Source: an uncultured Bacteroides sp.
Lineage (GTDB): Bacteria > Bacteroidota > Bacteroidia > Bacteroidales > Bacteroidaceae
DNA: 64,000 nt
NCBI GenBank assembly: GCA_905201685.1
Contig: CAJKOW010000003.1
Location: forward strand, 1 to 64,000
Direction: 5' to 3'
Below the pieces are notes generated by a model. It made no database searches and was not told where the DNA came from. It saw only the letters and a list, made by a program, of their open reading frames with translations. Both the position numbers and the translations under genes were made by a program. Positions within the stretch are counted from its first letter, which is position 1, and every line of letters starts with the position of its first letter. Below, piece after piece: positions 53,350-62,343 of this stretch.

Positions 53350-53787
53350 ATGGACAACGCAGAAAACGAAAAACAGGCAGCTTTGGACAAGCGCTACATA
53401 CGCATGGCAAGCATCTGGGCCGAAAACTCCTATTGCAAGCGCCGCCAGGTAGGTGCACTGATCGTCAAGGACAAGATGATTATTTCCGATGGCTACAACG
53501 GTACTCCTTCCGGCTTCGAAAACGTATGCGAAGACGAGAACAACGTCACCAAGCCCTATGTGCTGCATGCCGAAGCCAACGCCATCACCAAGATAGCCCG
53601 CTCGAACAACAGCAGCGACGGGGCAACCATGTACGTCACGGCTTCGCCGTGCATCGAATGCTCCAAACTGATCATTCAGGCAGGAATCAAACGGGTGGTC
53701 TATTCTGAGAAGTATCGCCTTGAAGACGGTATCGAATTACTCCGGAGGGCAGGCATCGAAGTGGTCTATCTTCCTATCGACGAATAA
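53350..53787 (+). CDS. dCMP deaminase family protein
   Basis: A 145 aa zinc deaminase. Zinc ligands and catalytic Glu are in LHAEANAI and SPCIECSKLI. It should convert dCMP to dUMP for thymidylate synthesis; a ComE-type competence role is the family alternative. Cytosolic, inside the six-gene run. Confidence 0.92.
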   Translation: MDNAENEKQAALDKRYIRMASIWAENSYCKRRQVGALIVKDKMIISDGYNGTPSGFENVCEDENNVTKPYVLHAEANAITKIARSNNSSDGATMYVTASPCIECSKLIIQAGIKRVVYSEKYRLEDGIELLRRAGIEVVYLPIDE

Positions 53788-53832
53788 ACAGAGCTAACTA
53801 TATATACTAACCACTAATCATTTACTTAATAT

Positions 53833-55569
53833 ATGAGTACAAAGAATTCATCCCGCTTCATGCCGCTCATCATAGCCGTCTGTGTGGTTGCGGGCATTCT
53901 TATTGGGACATTCTATGCCAAGCACTATGGCGGGACAAAGCTTGGCATCATCAACGGCTCGTCCAACAAGCTCAATGCCTTGCTGCGAGTCATCGATGAC
54001 CAGTATGTAGATTCCGTCAACATGGCGGATCTGGTGGAGAAAGCCATGCCACAGATTCTGGCCGAACTGGATCCCCACTCTACCTACATCCCCGCACAGA
54101 AGCTGGAAGAAGTGAACTCAGAGCTGGAAGGCAGCTTCAGCGGCATCGGCGTACAGTTTACCATACAGGAAGACACCATACACGTCAACAGTGTCGTGCC
54201 CGGCGGACCGGCTGAAAAGGTCGGACTGATAGCCGGCGACCGCATTGTCATGGTAAACGACAGCCTGTTTGTAGGCAAAGGACTGACCAATGAAAAAGCA
54301 ATGCGCAACCTGAAAGGCCCCAAAGGATCAACCGTCAAGTTAGGCATTAAACGTGCTTCTGAAAAAAAACTGCTCGACTTCACCATTACCCGTGGTGACA
54401 TCCCCCAAAACACCATTGATGCAGCTTACATGATCAATGACAAATTCGGCTACATACAAATCAGCAAATTCGGACGCACCACTCACGTGGAATTACTGAA
54501 TGCCATTGCCCAATTGAGCCATAAAGATTGCCAGGGTCTTATCATCGACTTACGCGACAACACCGGAGGCTACATGGAAGCCGCAACCCGCATGGTCAAC
54601 GAGTTCTTGCCCGAAGGCAAACTGATAGTTTACACTCAGGGACGCAAATATCCCCGAATGGAAGAATACGCCAACGGGACAGGCAGTTGCCAGAAAATGC
54701 CGCTCGTGGTATTGGTTAACGAAGGTTCAGCCTCGGCAAGCGAAATCTTTGCCGGTGCCATACAGGACAATGACCGCGGTACCATCGTAGGCCGTCGTTC
54801 GTTCGGAAAAGGATTGGTACAACAACCGATCGACTTCAGCGACGGTTCGGCCATCCGCCTGACCATCGCACGCTACTACACCCCGTCAGGCCGTTGCATC
54901 CAGCGCCCCTACGAGAACGGCAACAACAGCCAATACGAAATGGACTGGATCAACCGTTACGAGCATGGCGAATTCTTCTCGAAAGACAGCATCAAGCTTA
55001 ACGAAGACCAGAAGTATTACACCACACTGGGACGTCCCGTCTATGGAGGTGGTGGTATCATGCCCGATGTCTTTGTTCCGCAGGATACTACCGGAGTCAC
55101 TTCCTACCTCATCGAAGTCAGCAGCAAGGGTCTGATTCTGCAATACAGTTTCCAGTACAGCGACCGTAACCGCGCCAAGTTGAGCGAATTTGAAAACGAA
55201 GAAGACATGCTGAAATACCTTCGCCGCCAGGGCATCGTGGATCAGTTTATCCGCTTTGCCGACTCCAAGGGTGTAAAACGCCGCAACCTGCTTATTCACA
55301 AGTCGCACCAACTGTTGGAGAAAGCTCTTTACGGAAACATCATCTACAACATTTTAGGCCGCGAGCCTTACATCCGTTACCTCAACCAGAGCGATGCGAC
55401 GGTAAAGACTGCATTGGACATTCTGGAAAAAGGCGAAGCATTCCCCAAAGCTCCGGAAGCCATGCCACAAAACGAGAAAGACAATGAAGGAAAAGAAAAA
55501 AGAACTGCGCAGGCAGATGGCTTTGTTGAAGACGCAACACAGCTCTTCCGCTACGCTTATGTCTGCTAA
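53833..55569 (+). CDS. S41 family C-terminal processing protease
   Basis: A 578 aa envelope protease. An N-terminal membrane anchor (about 10-27) precedes a PDZ domain (about 85-175, VVPGGPAEKVGLIAGDRIV) and the S41 catalytic core with Ser in NEGSASASEIFAGAI and Lys in RRSFGKGLVQQ. A long C-terminal helical region follows. The last 28 codons overlap the cyclo-ligase start by 86 nt, longer than the usual 4 nt; the tail after KDNEGKEKRT may be a read-on beyond the ancestral stop. Confidence 0.93.
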   Translation: MSTKNSSRFMPLIIAVCVVAGILIGTFYAKHYGGTKLGIINGSSNKLNALLRVIDDQYVDSVNMADLVEKAMPQILAELDPHSTYIPAQKLEEVNSELEGSFSGIGVQFTIQEDTIHVNSVVPGGPAEKVGLIAGDRIVMVNDSLFVGKGLTNEKAMRNLKGPKGSTVKLGIKRASEKKLLDFTITRGDIPQNTIDAAYMINDKFGYIQISKFGRTTHVELLNAIAQLSHKDCQGLIIDLRDNTGGYMEAATRMVNEFLPEGKLIVYTQGRKYPRMEEYANGTGSCQKMPLVVLVNEGSASASEIFAGAIQDNDRGTIVGRRSFGKGLVQQPIDFSDGSAIRLTIARYYTPSGRCIQRPYENGNNSQYEMDWINRYEHGEFFSKDSIKLNEDQKYYTTLGRPVYGGGGIMPDVFVPQDTTGVTSYLIEVSSKGLILQYSFQYSDRNRAKLSEFENEEDMLKYLRRQGIVDQFIRFADSKGVKRRNLLIHKSHQLLEKALYGNIIYNILGREPYIRYLNQSDATVKTALDILEKGEAFPKAPEAMPQNEKDNEGKEKRTAQADGFVEDATQLFRYAYVC

Positions 55570-56020
55570 AATAATGGCGGCTCTCGAAAGCCATCCGGCT
55601 TTCGAGGCAGCCCATACCATATTACTATATCACTCGCTGAAAGACGAAGTAGATACTCACGATTTTATCCGGAAGTGGAGCCGCAACAAGCGGATACTGC
55701 TTCCGGCAGTTGTGAATGACGAGCTGGAATTACGCCAATACACCGGTCCCGAAGATCTGACTATCGGCCGATACGGCATTGAAGAGCCTTCGGGTGCTCC
55801 GTTCTGCGACTACGATGCCATCGACCTCATTGTAGTGCCCGGCGTAGCTTTCGACCGTCGGGGCAACCGGCTGGGACGCGGAAAAGGTTACTACGACCGC
55901 CTGCTGCCCCGCATACCGTCGGCTCGAAAGATAGGCATCTGCTTCCCTTTCCAAATCGTAGAAGAAATTCCGGCGGAAGCCTTCGACATCCGCATGGACG
56001 AAATCATAACAAAAGAATGA
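55484..56020 (+). CDS. 5-formyltetrahydrofolate cyclo-ligase
   Basis: A 178 aa enzyme that makes 5,10-methenyl-THF from 5-formyl-THF with ATP. The N-terminus KEKKKELRRQMALLKTQ is family-like and supports the start inside the S41 gene. The ATP/Mg site is GRGKGYYDRLLPR and PGVAFDRRGNRLG precedes it. Its stop overlaps the next start by 4 nt. Confidence 0.93.
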   Translation: MKEKKKELRRQMALLKTQHSSSATLMSAKIMAALESHPAFEAAHTILLYHSLKDEVDTHDFIRKWSRNKRILLPAVVNDELELRQYTGPEDLTIGRYGIEEPSGAPFCDYDAIDLIVVPGVAFDRRGNRLGRGKGYYDRLLPRIPSARKIGICFPFQIVEEIPAEAFDIRMDEIITKE

Positions 56021-56793
56021 AAACAAATTATCACACCCACACCACCCGCTGCCAGCACGCCACAGGAAGTGACGAAGATTTTGTATTGAGTGCCATCAAA
56101 GGCGGGTTTCAAGTGCTCGGCTTTTCCGACCACACTCCCTGGAAGTATCACACCGATTATGTATCAAACATCCGCATGCTGCCCGATGAACTTCCCGGAT
56201 ACGTAGAAAGTCTGCGTGCCCTGCGCGAAAAATACCGCGACCAGATAGACATCAAGATCGGATTGGAATGCGAATATTTCCCCGAATACATGCCCTGGCT
56301 GAAAGAACAGGCCAAGGAATACAAGTTGGATTACCTGCTATTCGGCAATCACTTCTATCACACTGACGAAAAGTTCCCCTACTTCGGACGCCATACCGAC
56401 AGCCATGACATGCTCGACCTGTACGAAGAAAGCGCCATCGAAGGCATGGAGAGCGGAATATTCTGCTGTCTGGCCCATCCCGACCTCTTCATGCTGTCCT
56501 ATCCCGAATGGGATCATCACTGCACCACCATCAGCCGACACATCTGTCGCGCCGCCGCCCGACTGAACATACCGCTGGAGTACAACATCAGCTATGCTTC
56601 GTACAACGAAACACACGGCACCGAATCGTTCCCTCACCCCAAGTTCTGGCACATTGCAGCAGCCGAAGGATGTACTGCCATCATTGGTGTTGATGCCCAC
56701 GTGAACAAATACTTGGAGGAGAGCAAATACTACGACCGTGCAGTGAAAGAGCTCAAGGATCTGAACATCAAAACCATTGATAAACTGTTCTAA
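56017..56793 (+). CDS. PHP-domain phosphatase, histidinol-phosphatase-like
   Basis: A 258 aa metal-dependent phosphoesterase. PHP motifs: HTHTTRCQHA near the start, GFSDHTPW, KIGLECEYFPEY, CLAHPDLF and IGVDAHVN, giving the His/Asp metal ligands. HisK-type histidinol phosphatase is the nearest family, but no his genes are near, so another phosphate ester is possible. Last gene of the run. Confidence 0.87.
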   Translation: MKTNYHTHTTRCQHATGSDEDFVLSAIKGGFQVLGFSDHTPWKYHTDYVSNIRMLPDELPGYVESLRALREKYRDQIDIKIGLECEYFPEYMPWLKEQAKEYKLDYLLFGNHFYHTDEKFPYFGRHTDSHDMLDLYEESAIEGMESGIFCCLAHPDLFMLSYPEWDHHCTTISRHICRAAARLNIPLEYNISYASYNETHGTESFPHPKFWHIAAAEGCTAIIGVDAHVNKYLEESKYYDRAVKELKDLNIKTIDKLF

Positions 56794-56831
56794 AAATGGG
56801 ATGTGTCAAATTAAGGAATCGCTTTCCTCAA

Positions 56832-56902
56832 GGCACGGATTACACGGAAATTCACGGATTATTCTATTTCTGTCTTCGTATATATTCCGCGTAATCCGTG
56901 CC
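56832..56902. repeat. Inverted repeat GGCACGGATTAC type
   Basis: 17-bp arms at 56832-56848 and 56886-56902 differ at one base. Wider flanks GTGTCAAATTAA and TTAATTACGACAC also pair partly. It is a dispersed hairpin type that I associate with Bacteroides intergenic DNA, located between convergent genes. Confidence 0.75.
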
Positions 56903-56953
56903 TAAAAGCTAACAAGAAGTCAGCCTCTTTTAATTACGACACACCCTCCAACA

Positions 56954-58468
56954 TCAGCCCTCCAGCATCCTCCACGCCATTGGCAACGAAGCTACAATGT
57001 CGCCGGCTGTCATCGCTGTTTCACCCTGCTTGCGGGCAGCAATGTCACCAGCCAGACCATGTACATAGACACCCAGACGGGCGGCGGTTTCCGCATCGTA
57101 ACCTTGTGCAAGCATGGCTAACAAGACTCCGGTCAGCACATCGCCACTGCCTCCTGTAGCCATGCCCGGATTTCCGGTTGTATTGAACCAGCATCGGCCC
57201 GATGGAGATATAACGGCCGAATAGGCGCCCTTCAGCACGATGTACACATCGGCCGACCGCGCCAGTTCGCGCGCCTTCATCAGTCGCTCGTACGAGTTCT
57301 GGCATTTGCCTACCAGGCGTTCCAGTTCCTTGGGATGCGGAGTCAGGATACTTCCTTTGGGCAATTGTCCTAAATAACTGCGATGTTCGCCCAACAGATT
57401 CAAAGCATCGGCATCGACCACCATCGGCACCTGGCACGACTCTACCTGCTCAAGCACCGCATTCTCCGTTTCGGGTGACTTGCCCAACCCCGGACCGATG
57501 CCCACAGCCTGAAAATCGTCAGTATCCACCGCTCCGGAAAAACACGTCTCGCTGAAGTCTATCTCCGTCATGGCTTCGGGTACGGAAGTCTGTACGATGA
57601 AGTTGTTGCAAAAAGGCACATGTACTGTCAGCAATCCTACCCCCGAACGCAGGCAAGCTTTAGCCGCCAACACAGACGCACCGGCCATCCCCTGCGATCC
57701 TGCTATCAGCAAGGCACGGCCGAAGTTCCCCTTATGTGCAAACTTATCGCGCGTCTTCAGACGCCAGTTCACGTCGTCCGGTTCCGTCAGGTAAAAATCG
57801 GTATCCATCTCGTCAATGGCTTCTTCACTCAGCCCGATGTCAAGCATTTCCCACTCGCCTACATACGGAGCATTCTCGGCAAACAGGAAAGCCAGCTTGG
57901 GCAGTTGCAATGTCAACGTCACGTCGGCACGTACGATACAGGAAGCAATGTTCCCTGAATTGTCTTCGCCCATCAGGCCCGAAGGAATATCAATGGCCAC
58001 TACTCGTGCCGGCGAAGCATTGATGTACTTCACCACAGCCGCAAATCCGCCGCTCAACGGTTTGTTCAGTCCGCTGCCAAACAGTCCGTCAATCACCACA
58101 TGATCCTCCGTCAGCTGGGGAGGCACAAACTGGGAAGTAATCTCATGAAACACGATGCCGCCCAATCCGGCCAACCGTTCCTTGTTTGCTTCGCAGTCGG
58201 GCGAAAGCTGTCCTTTGGTATTGAACAGATAGACTTCGAGTTCATATCCCTGCCCGGCCAGCAGACGGGCTACCGCCAACGCGTCGCCACCGTTGTTGCC
58301 CGGTCCGGCGAACACTACAAGGGGAGTGCTGACGTCGTCCCAACGTTCCGCAATGGCCTTTGCCAACGCATGGGCAGCCCGTTCCATCAGGTCGATGGAG
58401 GCTATCGGTTCACTTTCTATCGTATATGCATCCAGTTGCTTGATGCTTGTTGTAGGAAAAATCTTCAT
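56954..58468 (-). CDS. nnr: Bifunctional NAD(P)HX epimerase/dehydratase
   Basis: A 504 aa repair enzyme for hydrated NADH/NADPH. The N-terminal epimerase domain (1-215) has AGPGNNGGDALAVARLL and VVIDGLFGSG; the C-terminal dehydratase domain (about 225-500) is ribokinase-like with SQGMAGASVLAAKA, LTPHPKELERL and the NPGMATGGSGDVLTG motif. I set the start at 58468, as the upstream codons are not conserved-looking and cross the promoter. Back-to-back with the sialidase gene. Confidence 0.95.
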   Translation of the reverse strand: MKIFPTTSIKQLDAYTIESEPIASIDLMERAAHALAKAIAERWDDVSTPLVVFAGPGNNGGDALAVARLLAGQGYELEVYLFNTKGQLSPDCEANKERLAGLGGIVFHEITSQFVPPQLTEDHVVIDGLFGSGLNKPLSGGFAAVVKYINASPARVVAIDIPSGLMGEDNSGNIASCIVRADVTLTLQLPKLAFLFAENAPYVGEWEMLDIGLSEEAIDEMDTDFYLTEPDDVNWRLKTRDKFAHKGNFGRALLIAGSQGMAGASVLAAKACLRSGVGLLTVHVPFCNNFIVQTSVPEAMTEIDFSETCFSGAVDTDDFQAVGIGPGLGKSPETENAVLEQVESCQVPMVVDADALNLLGEHRSYLGQLPKGSILTPHPKELERLVGKCQNSYERLMKARELARSADVYIVLKGAYSAVISPSGRCWFNTTGNPGMATGGSGDVLTGVLLAMLAQGYDAETAARLGVYVHGLAGDIAARKQGETAMTAGDIVASLPMAWRMLEG

Positions 58469-58487
58469 ATCGTTTGCTATTTTGCAA

Positions 58488-58495
58488 CAAAGATA
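58488..58495 (-). promoter_or_regulatory. -7 box of nnr
   Basis: Minus-strand TATCTTTG, 20 nt before the nnr start. It faces the sialidase box at 58517 across 21 bp, so the two promoters overlap in a tight divergent pair. Confidence 0.7.
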
Positions 58496-58516
58496 AACGT
58501 TTAATTCAAAATTTGC

Positions 58517-58524
58517 TATCTTTG
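58517..58524 (+). promoter_or_regulatory. -7 box of the sialidase gene
   Basis: TATCTTTG, 24 nt before the start codon. Confidence 0.7.
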
Positions 58525-58547
58525 TCCAAACCCTAAATGAATCTATC

Positions 58548-60197
58548 ATGAAGATTTTCTTTACCTGCCGCTATCTGGCACTCCTGCTCATCCTGCTCTG
58601 CACCCCTCGCCTGCAAGCATCGGAAGCCGACACTGTACGCATCCGCGAAACCCGCATTCCTCTCCTCATCGACCGGGCAGACAACGAACTGTTCTACCTG
58701 CGTATCGATGCCCGTCACAGCAAGGTATTGGAGGACATCACCGTAACCTTCGGCCCGAAAGTCAACCTGAATGAAATAGCAGCCCTGAAACTGTACTACG
58801 CCGGTACGGACGGCGTGCAACGCAAAGGTAAAACGTTTTATGCTCCTACCTCCTACCTGTCGCGCAACAATCCGCCTTATACCCTCAAGGCCAACCCGTC
58901 GTATTCGGTACTGAAGGATACGGTTGCCTCACCACGCAGAACCGTTACCCTGAAGGCCGGACAGCCGTTGTATCCGGGTGTCAACTACTTTTGGATCAGT
59001 CTGCAACTGAAGCCTGACGCTTCGCTGACCTCGCGCATATCAGCATCCATCATCAAAGTCAGGACCGACTCGGGCACAGCTCCCCTGCAATATGCACTGC
59101 CTGCGCCACAGCAACACTTCACAGGCATTGGCGTGCGCCATGCCGGCGACGACGGTGCTGCCGCCTACCGCATTCCGGGCATCGCCACCAGCAACAAAGG
59201 CACGCTGCTTGGCGTCTATGACATACGCTACAACAACAGTGTCGATCTGCAGGAACACATCGACATCGGCCTCAGCCGCAGCACAGACGGCGGACAGACG
59301 TGGGAGAAAATGCGCATCCCCATGAGCTTCGGCGAATACGGCAACCTGCCGAAAGCCCAGAATGGCGTAGGCGACCCAGCCATCCTGGTGGACCGTCAGA
59401 CGGGTACCATCTGGATTATGGCCGCCTGGACACACGGCATGGGCAACCTCCGTGCCTGGGTCAACTCGGGACAGGGAAACGAGCTGAACGAAACCGCCCA
59501 ACTCGTGCTGACCCGCAGCGACGATGACGGGAAAACCTGGTCGGCACCCATCAACATTACTTCGCAAGTGAAAGATCCCGAATGGTTCTTCCTGCTTCAG
59601 GGACCCGGACGGGGCATCTCCATGGAAAATGGTACGTTGGTCTTTGCCGGCCAGTACATCGGTGCCGACCGCATCCCCTGTGCCTGCATCATCTACAGCG
59701 AAGACCATGGCCAGACATGGCACATCAGCCAACCGGCACGCAGCAACACCACCGAAGCACAGGTGGCAGAAGTAGAACCCGGCGTACTGATGCTGAACAT
59801 GCGCGACAACCGCGGCGGAAGTCGTGCCGTAGCCACGACCCGCGACATGGGACGCACGTGGCAGGAACATCCGTCATCGCGCAAGGCACTGATCGAACCG
59901 GTCTGCATGGCCAGCCTCATCCATGTGCCCGCTGCCGAAAACGTGCTGAATCGTGACCTGCTGCTCTTCTCGAACCCCAACAGCACCAAGAACCGCAACA
60001 TGATCACCCTGAAAGCCAGTCTTGACGGCGGGCTGACCTGGCTGCCCCAACATCAGGTCCTGTTGGACGAAGGCAACGGCTGGGGTTACTCCTGCCTCAC
60101 CATGATCGACCGTGAAACAGTGGGCATCTTCTACGAAAGCAGCACCGCCCACATGCTGTTCCAAGCCATCAAACTGAAAGAAATCATCAAGGAATAA
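58548..60197 (+). CDS. nanH: Exo-alpha-sialidase (GH33)
   Basis: A 549 aa secreted enzyme that releases terminal sialic acid from host glycans. The signal peptide ends near QASEA. An N-terminal carbohydrate-binding-like domain covers about 25-180. The propeller starts at GDDGAAAYRIPGIATS (catalytic Arg in YRIP) and carries Asp boxes SRSTDGGQTW, RSDDDGKTW, SEDHGQTW and SLDGGLTW. No sialic-acid uptake or NanLET-type genes adjoin, so the enzyme is an orphan here. Confidence 0.93.
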   Translation: MKIFFTCRYLALLLILLCTPRLQASEADTVRIRETRIPLLIDRADNELFYLRIDARHSKVLEDITVTFGPKVNLNEIAALKLYYAGTDGVQRKGKTFYAPTSYLSRNNPPYTLKANPSYSVLKDTVASPRRTVTLKAGQPLYPGVNYFWISLQLKPDASLTSRISASIIKVRTDSGTAPLQYALPAPQQHFTGIGVRHAGDDGAAAYRIPGIATSNKGTLLGVYDIRYNNSVDLQEHIDIGLSRSTDGGQTWEKMRIPMSFGEYGNLPKAQNGVGDPAILVDRQTGTIWIMAAWTHGMGNLRAWVNSGQGNELNETAQLVLTRSDDDGKTWSAPINITSQVKDPEWFFLLQGPGRGISMENGTLVFAGQYIGADRIPCACIIYSEDHGQTWHISQPARSNTTEAQVAEVEPGVLMLNMRDNRGGSRAVATTRDMGRTWQEHPSSRKALIEPVCMASLIHVPAAENVLNRDLLLFSNPNSTKNRNMITLKASLDGGLTWLPQHQVLLDEGNGWGYSCLTMIDRETVGIFYESSTAHMLFQAIKLKEIIKE

Positions 60198-60270
60198 ACA
60201 GACTGACAGGCGGATGAAAACACCCTTCCCAAAGAGTTTCATCCGCCTGCCTCACAAGCTTCCCAAACGG

Positions 60271-60347
60271 CACTTGCATGGCTCGGGAGAGACACTTGCA
60301 CGGCTCACGAGCAACACTTGCACGGCTCGCGAGCCACACAAGTGTGG
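60271..60347. repeat. Tandem array, 22 bp period, GCTCGCGAGC type
   Basis: Units CACTTGCA...GGCTC... start at 60271, 60293 and 60315, with a reversed end at 60337, all 22 bp apart. Same family as 13450 and 29722. It fills the gap between the convergent sialidase and TrkH genes, where no ordinary terminator is seen. Confidence 0.88.
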
Positions 60348-60381
60348 AACAACCCCCTCTCTAACAAGGCATTCGGAGAGG

Positions 60382-62211
60382 TCAGTTGATGATAATCTGA
60401 CCGTTGGGGAAACGGTATTTCGTATTCTTTTTCTGCTTCACGATGCCCAGCATCAGCGTTATCAGACCGACACGCCCCACAAACATCAGCACCACAATGA
60501 GCAGTTTGCTGCTGTCGTGCAACAAAGGTGTCAGATTCAGGCTGGAACCTACCGTACTCAGGGCCGATACACACTCGAAGGCAATCGCCATCAGCGAATG
60601 CTCCGGCTCAATCAGGCTGATAACGAAAACGAAAAGGAACAGAACAGTGAACGACAACACCACCGTAGCGTTCGACCGACGAATAGAATCGGACGAGAGC
60701 TCACGACCGAACACTTCCACCCGTTCCGTCCCCCGCAGTACCGCCACTAAATTCAGCATCACCACCGCAAAGGCATTCACCTTGATACCGCCTGCCGTTG
60801 ATTGCGAGCCACCGCCCACCCACATCAGCAACATGTAAATAAGTAGTGACTGTACGCCCAACGCAGTCAGGTCCACACTGACAAAACCCGCCGTACGCGG
60901 ACACACGGCATTGAAGAAAGCATGCGTCAGCTTGTCGCCCACCGGCATTTCGGCAAAGGCACCGTTCCACTCCAGCACCGCAATGGCCACCGTACCAACC
61001 ACCAACAGCAGCAGAGTGAGGATGAGCACAATCTTCGTATTCAGGTTGTACAAATGATAAAAACGCCTCGCATCCCACTCCCGCGTACGGACAAAATGCC
61101 AGAAGCGACGCACGTAGTGCAACAAGATATCCTTGAAATTAACCAGAATCGGAAAACCGATACCTCCCAATATAATAAGGAAAGAAATGTAGAGATACAA
61201 CGGATTATGACCCGACATCAGCACCGGGTTACCCAAATTGCCGGGTAACGTCGAAAAGCCTGCATTGCAGAAAGCCGAAATGGAATGAAAAGCCGAAAAG
61301 GCCAGTTCCTCCTTCAGGCTCATACCCAGCGTGCCGTGAATGTCGCTCCAGATGGCAAGCATCCCCACCCCCTCTATCACCAACGTAAAGCCCAGAATAT
61401 AGAGCAACGTCGTCAGCAACGAATTCAGCGAGTCGGAACTCACCATGTCGCGCACCACCAACTGATTGTAGAGCGACGTGTTGCCCATGAAGAACATCGC
61501 AAAGAAACTCGTCAGCGTCATCACTCCCAAGCCGCCAATCTGAATAAGGATGATGATGATCACAAAACCGGCCGGCGTAAACGTCGAGGCCACATCGACC
61601 GACGTCAGCCCCGTGACGCATACTGCGCTGGTGGATATGAACAACGAATCGACCCACGAAATGCCATTCACCGTACAGCGGGGCAACATCAGCAAACCCG
61701 TACCTACCAGGATGATAATCAGGAAACTGACAGCCAATATCAGCGAAGGGTTTGTCCGCCTGCCCAGCAGCCGCACCATTCCGTTGGACAGCCTCAGCAA
61801 AGAAAGCAACAGCAGCAATACCAACCGATAGCCCTGCCCGTGAACAAAGTTCCAGAAATCAAGGATGGCTCCCTCCACTTCGGGGCGGTGGAAAATGACG
61901 GGTACCAGCGTCAGATACAGCAGGCCTGTCAGCACCCACGTCAGTTTGCTGAACGTGCGCCGCGTATCCTTATACTGAAGCAGAATGTGCAAGGTCACAT
62001 CAATCAGAAACATCACCCAAACACCCTGATACAGGCGGCCAATCTGATGTGACTCTTCGGCAGTAATCGTAAATCCATGCTCGTACACCACCCCGATAAT
62101 CAATAATATCGAAGCCAGGTAAGAAAGAGTGGTGACAATGTTCAGCACAATCCGCACATACGGATGAATCCACTTATTCTGATAGAGCAGATACTTATGA
62201 TAGATCTTCAT
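60382..62211 (-). CDS. TrkH/KtrB family potassium uptake channel
   Basis: A 609 aa membrane protein with an extended N-terminal region (about 1-150, four helices) before the four pore repeats. Selectivity loops are visible: SAVCVTGLTSVD, SAFCNAGFSTL, CPRTAGFVSVD and ALSTVGSSLNL, each with the central Gly. It needs a TrkA/KtrA-type regulatory subunit, which is not in this window. Confidence 0.92.
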   Translation of the reverse strand: MKIYHKYLLYQNKWIHPYVRIVLNIVTTLSYLASILLIIGVVYEHGFTITAEESHQIGRLYQGVWVMFLIDVTLHILLQYKDTRRTFSKLTWVLTGLLYLTLVPVIFHRPEVEGAILDFWNFVHGQGYRLVLLLLLSLLRLSNGMVRLLGRRTNPSLILAVSFLIIILVGTGLLMLPRCTVNGISWVDSLFISTSAVCVTGLTSVDVASTFTPAGFVIIIILIQIGGLGVMTLTSFFAMFFMGNTSLYNQLVVRDMVSSDSLNSLLTTLLYILGFTLVIEGVGMLAIWSDIHGTLGMSLKEELAFSAFHSISAFCNAGFSTLPGNLGNPVLMSGHNPLYLYISFLIILGGIGFPILVNFKDILLHYVRRFWHFVRTREWDARRFYHLYNLNTKIVLILTLLLLVVGTVAIAVLEWNGAFAEMPVGDKLTHAFFNAVCPRTAGFVSVDLTALGVQSLLIYMLLMWVGGGSQSTAGGIKVNAFAVVMLNLVAVLRGTERVEVFGRELSSDSIRRSNATVVLSFTVLFLFVFVISLIEPEHSLMAIAFECVSALSTVGSSLNLTPLLHDSSKLLIVVLMFVGRVGLITLMLGIVKQKKNTKYRFPNGQIIIN

Positions 62212-62236
62212 CTTGATACCAGTTAAAGAAACGTGG

Positions 62237-62268
62237 CAAACATATAGAAATAAACCTATATGGGCAAA
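62237..62268 (-). promoter_or_regulatory. Promoter of the TrkH/KtrB gene
   Basis: On the minus strand a -7 TATGTTTG (62237-62244) and a -33 TTTG (62265-62268), 20 bp apart. Confidence 0.7.
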
Positions 62269-62306
62269 AAAACAAGAAAAAAAGATAGCATTCTAAAAAT
62301 TATAGC

Positions 62307-62314
62307 TACATTTG
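62307..62314 (+). promoter_or_regulatory. -7 box of trpB2
   Basis: TACATTTG, 29 nt before the start codon. Confidence 0.6.
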
Positions 62315-62343
62315 GGCAATAATTATTAAAGATTTTAACCACT

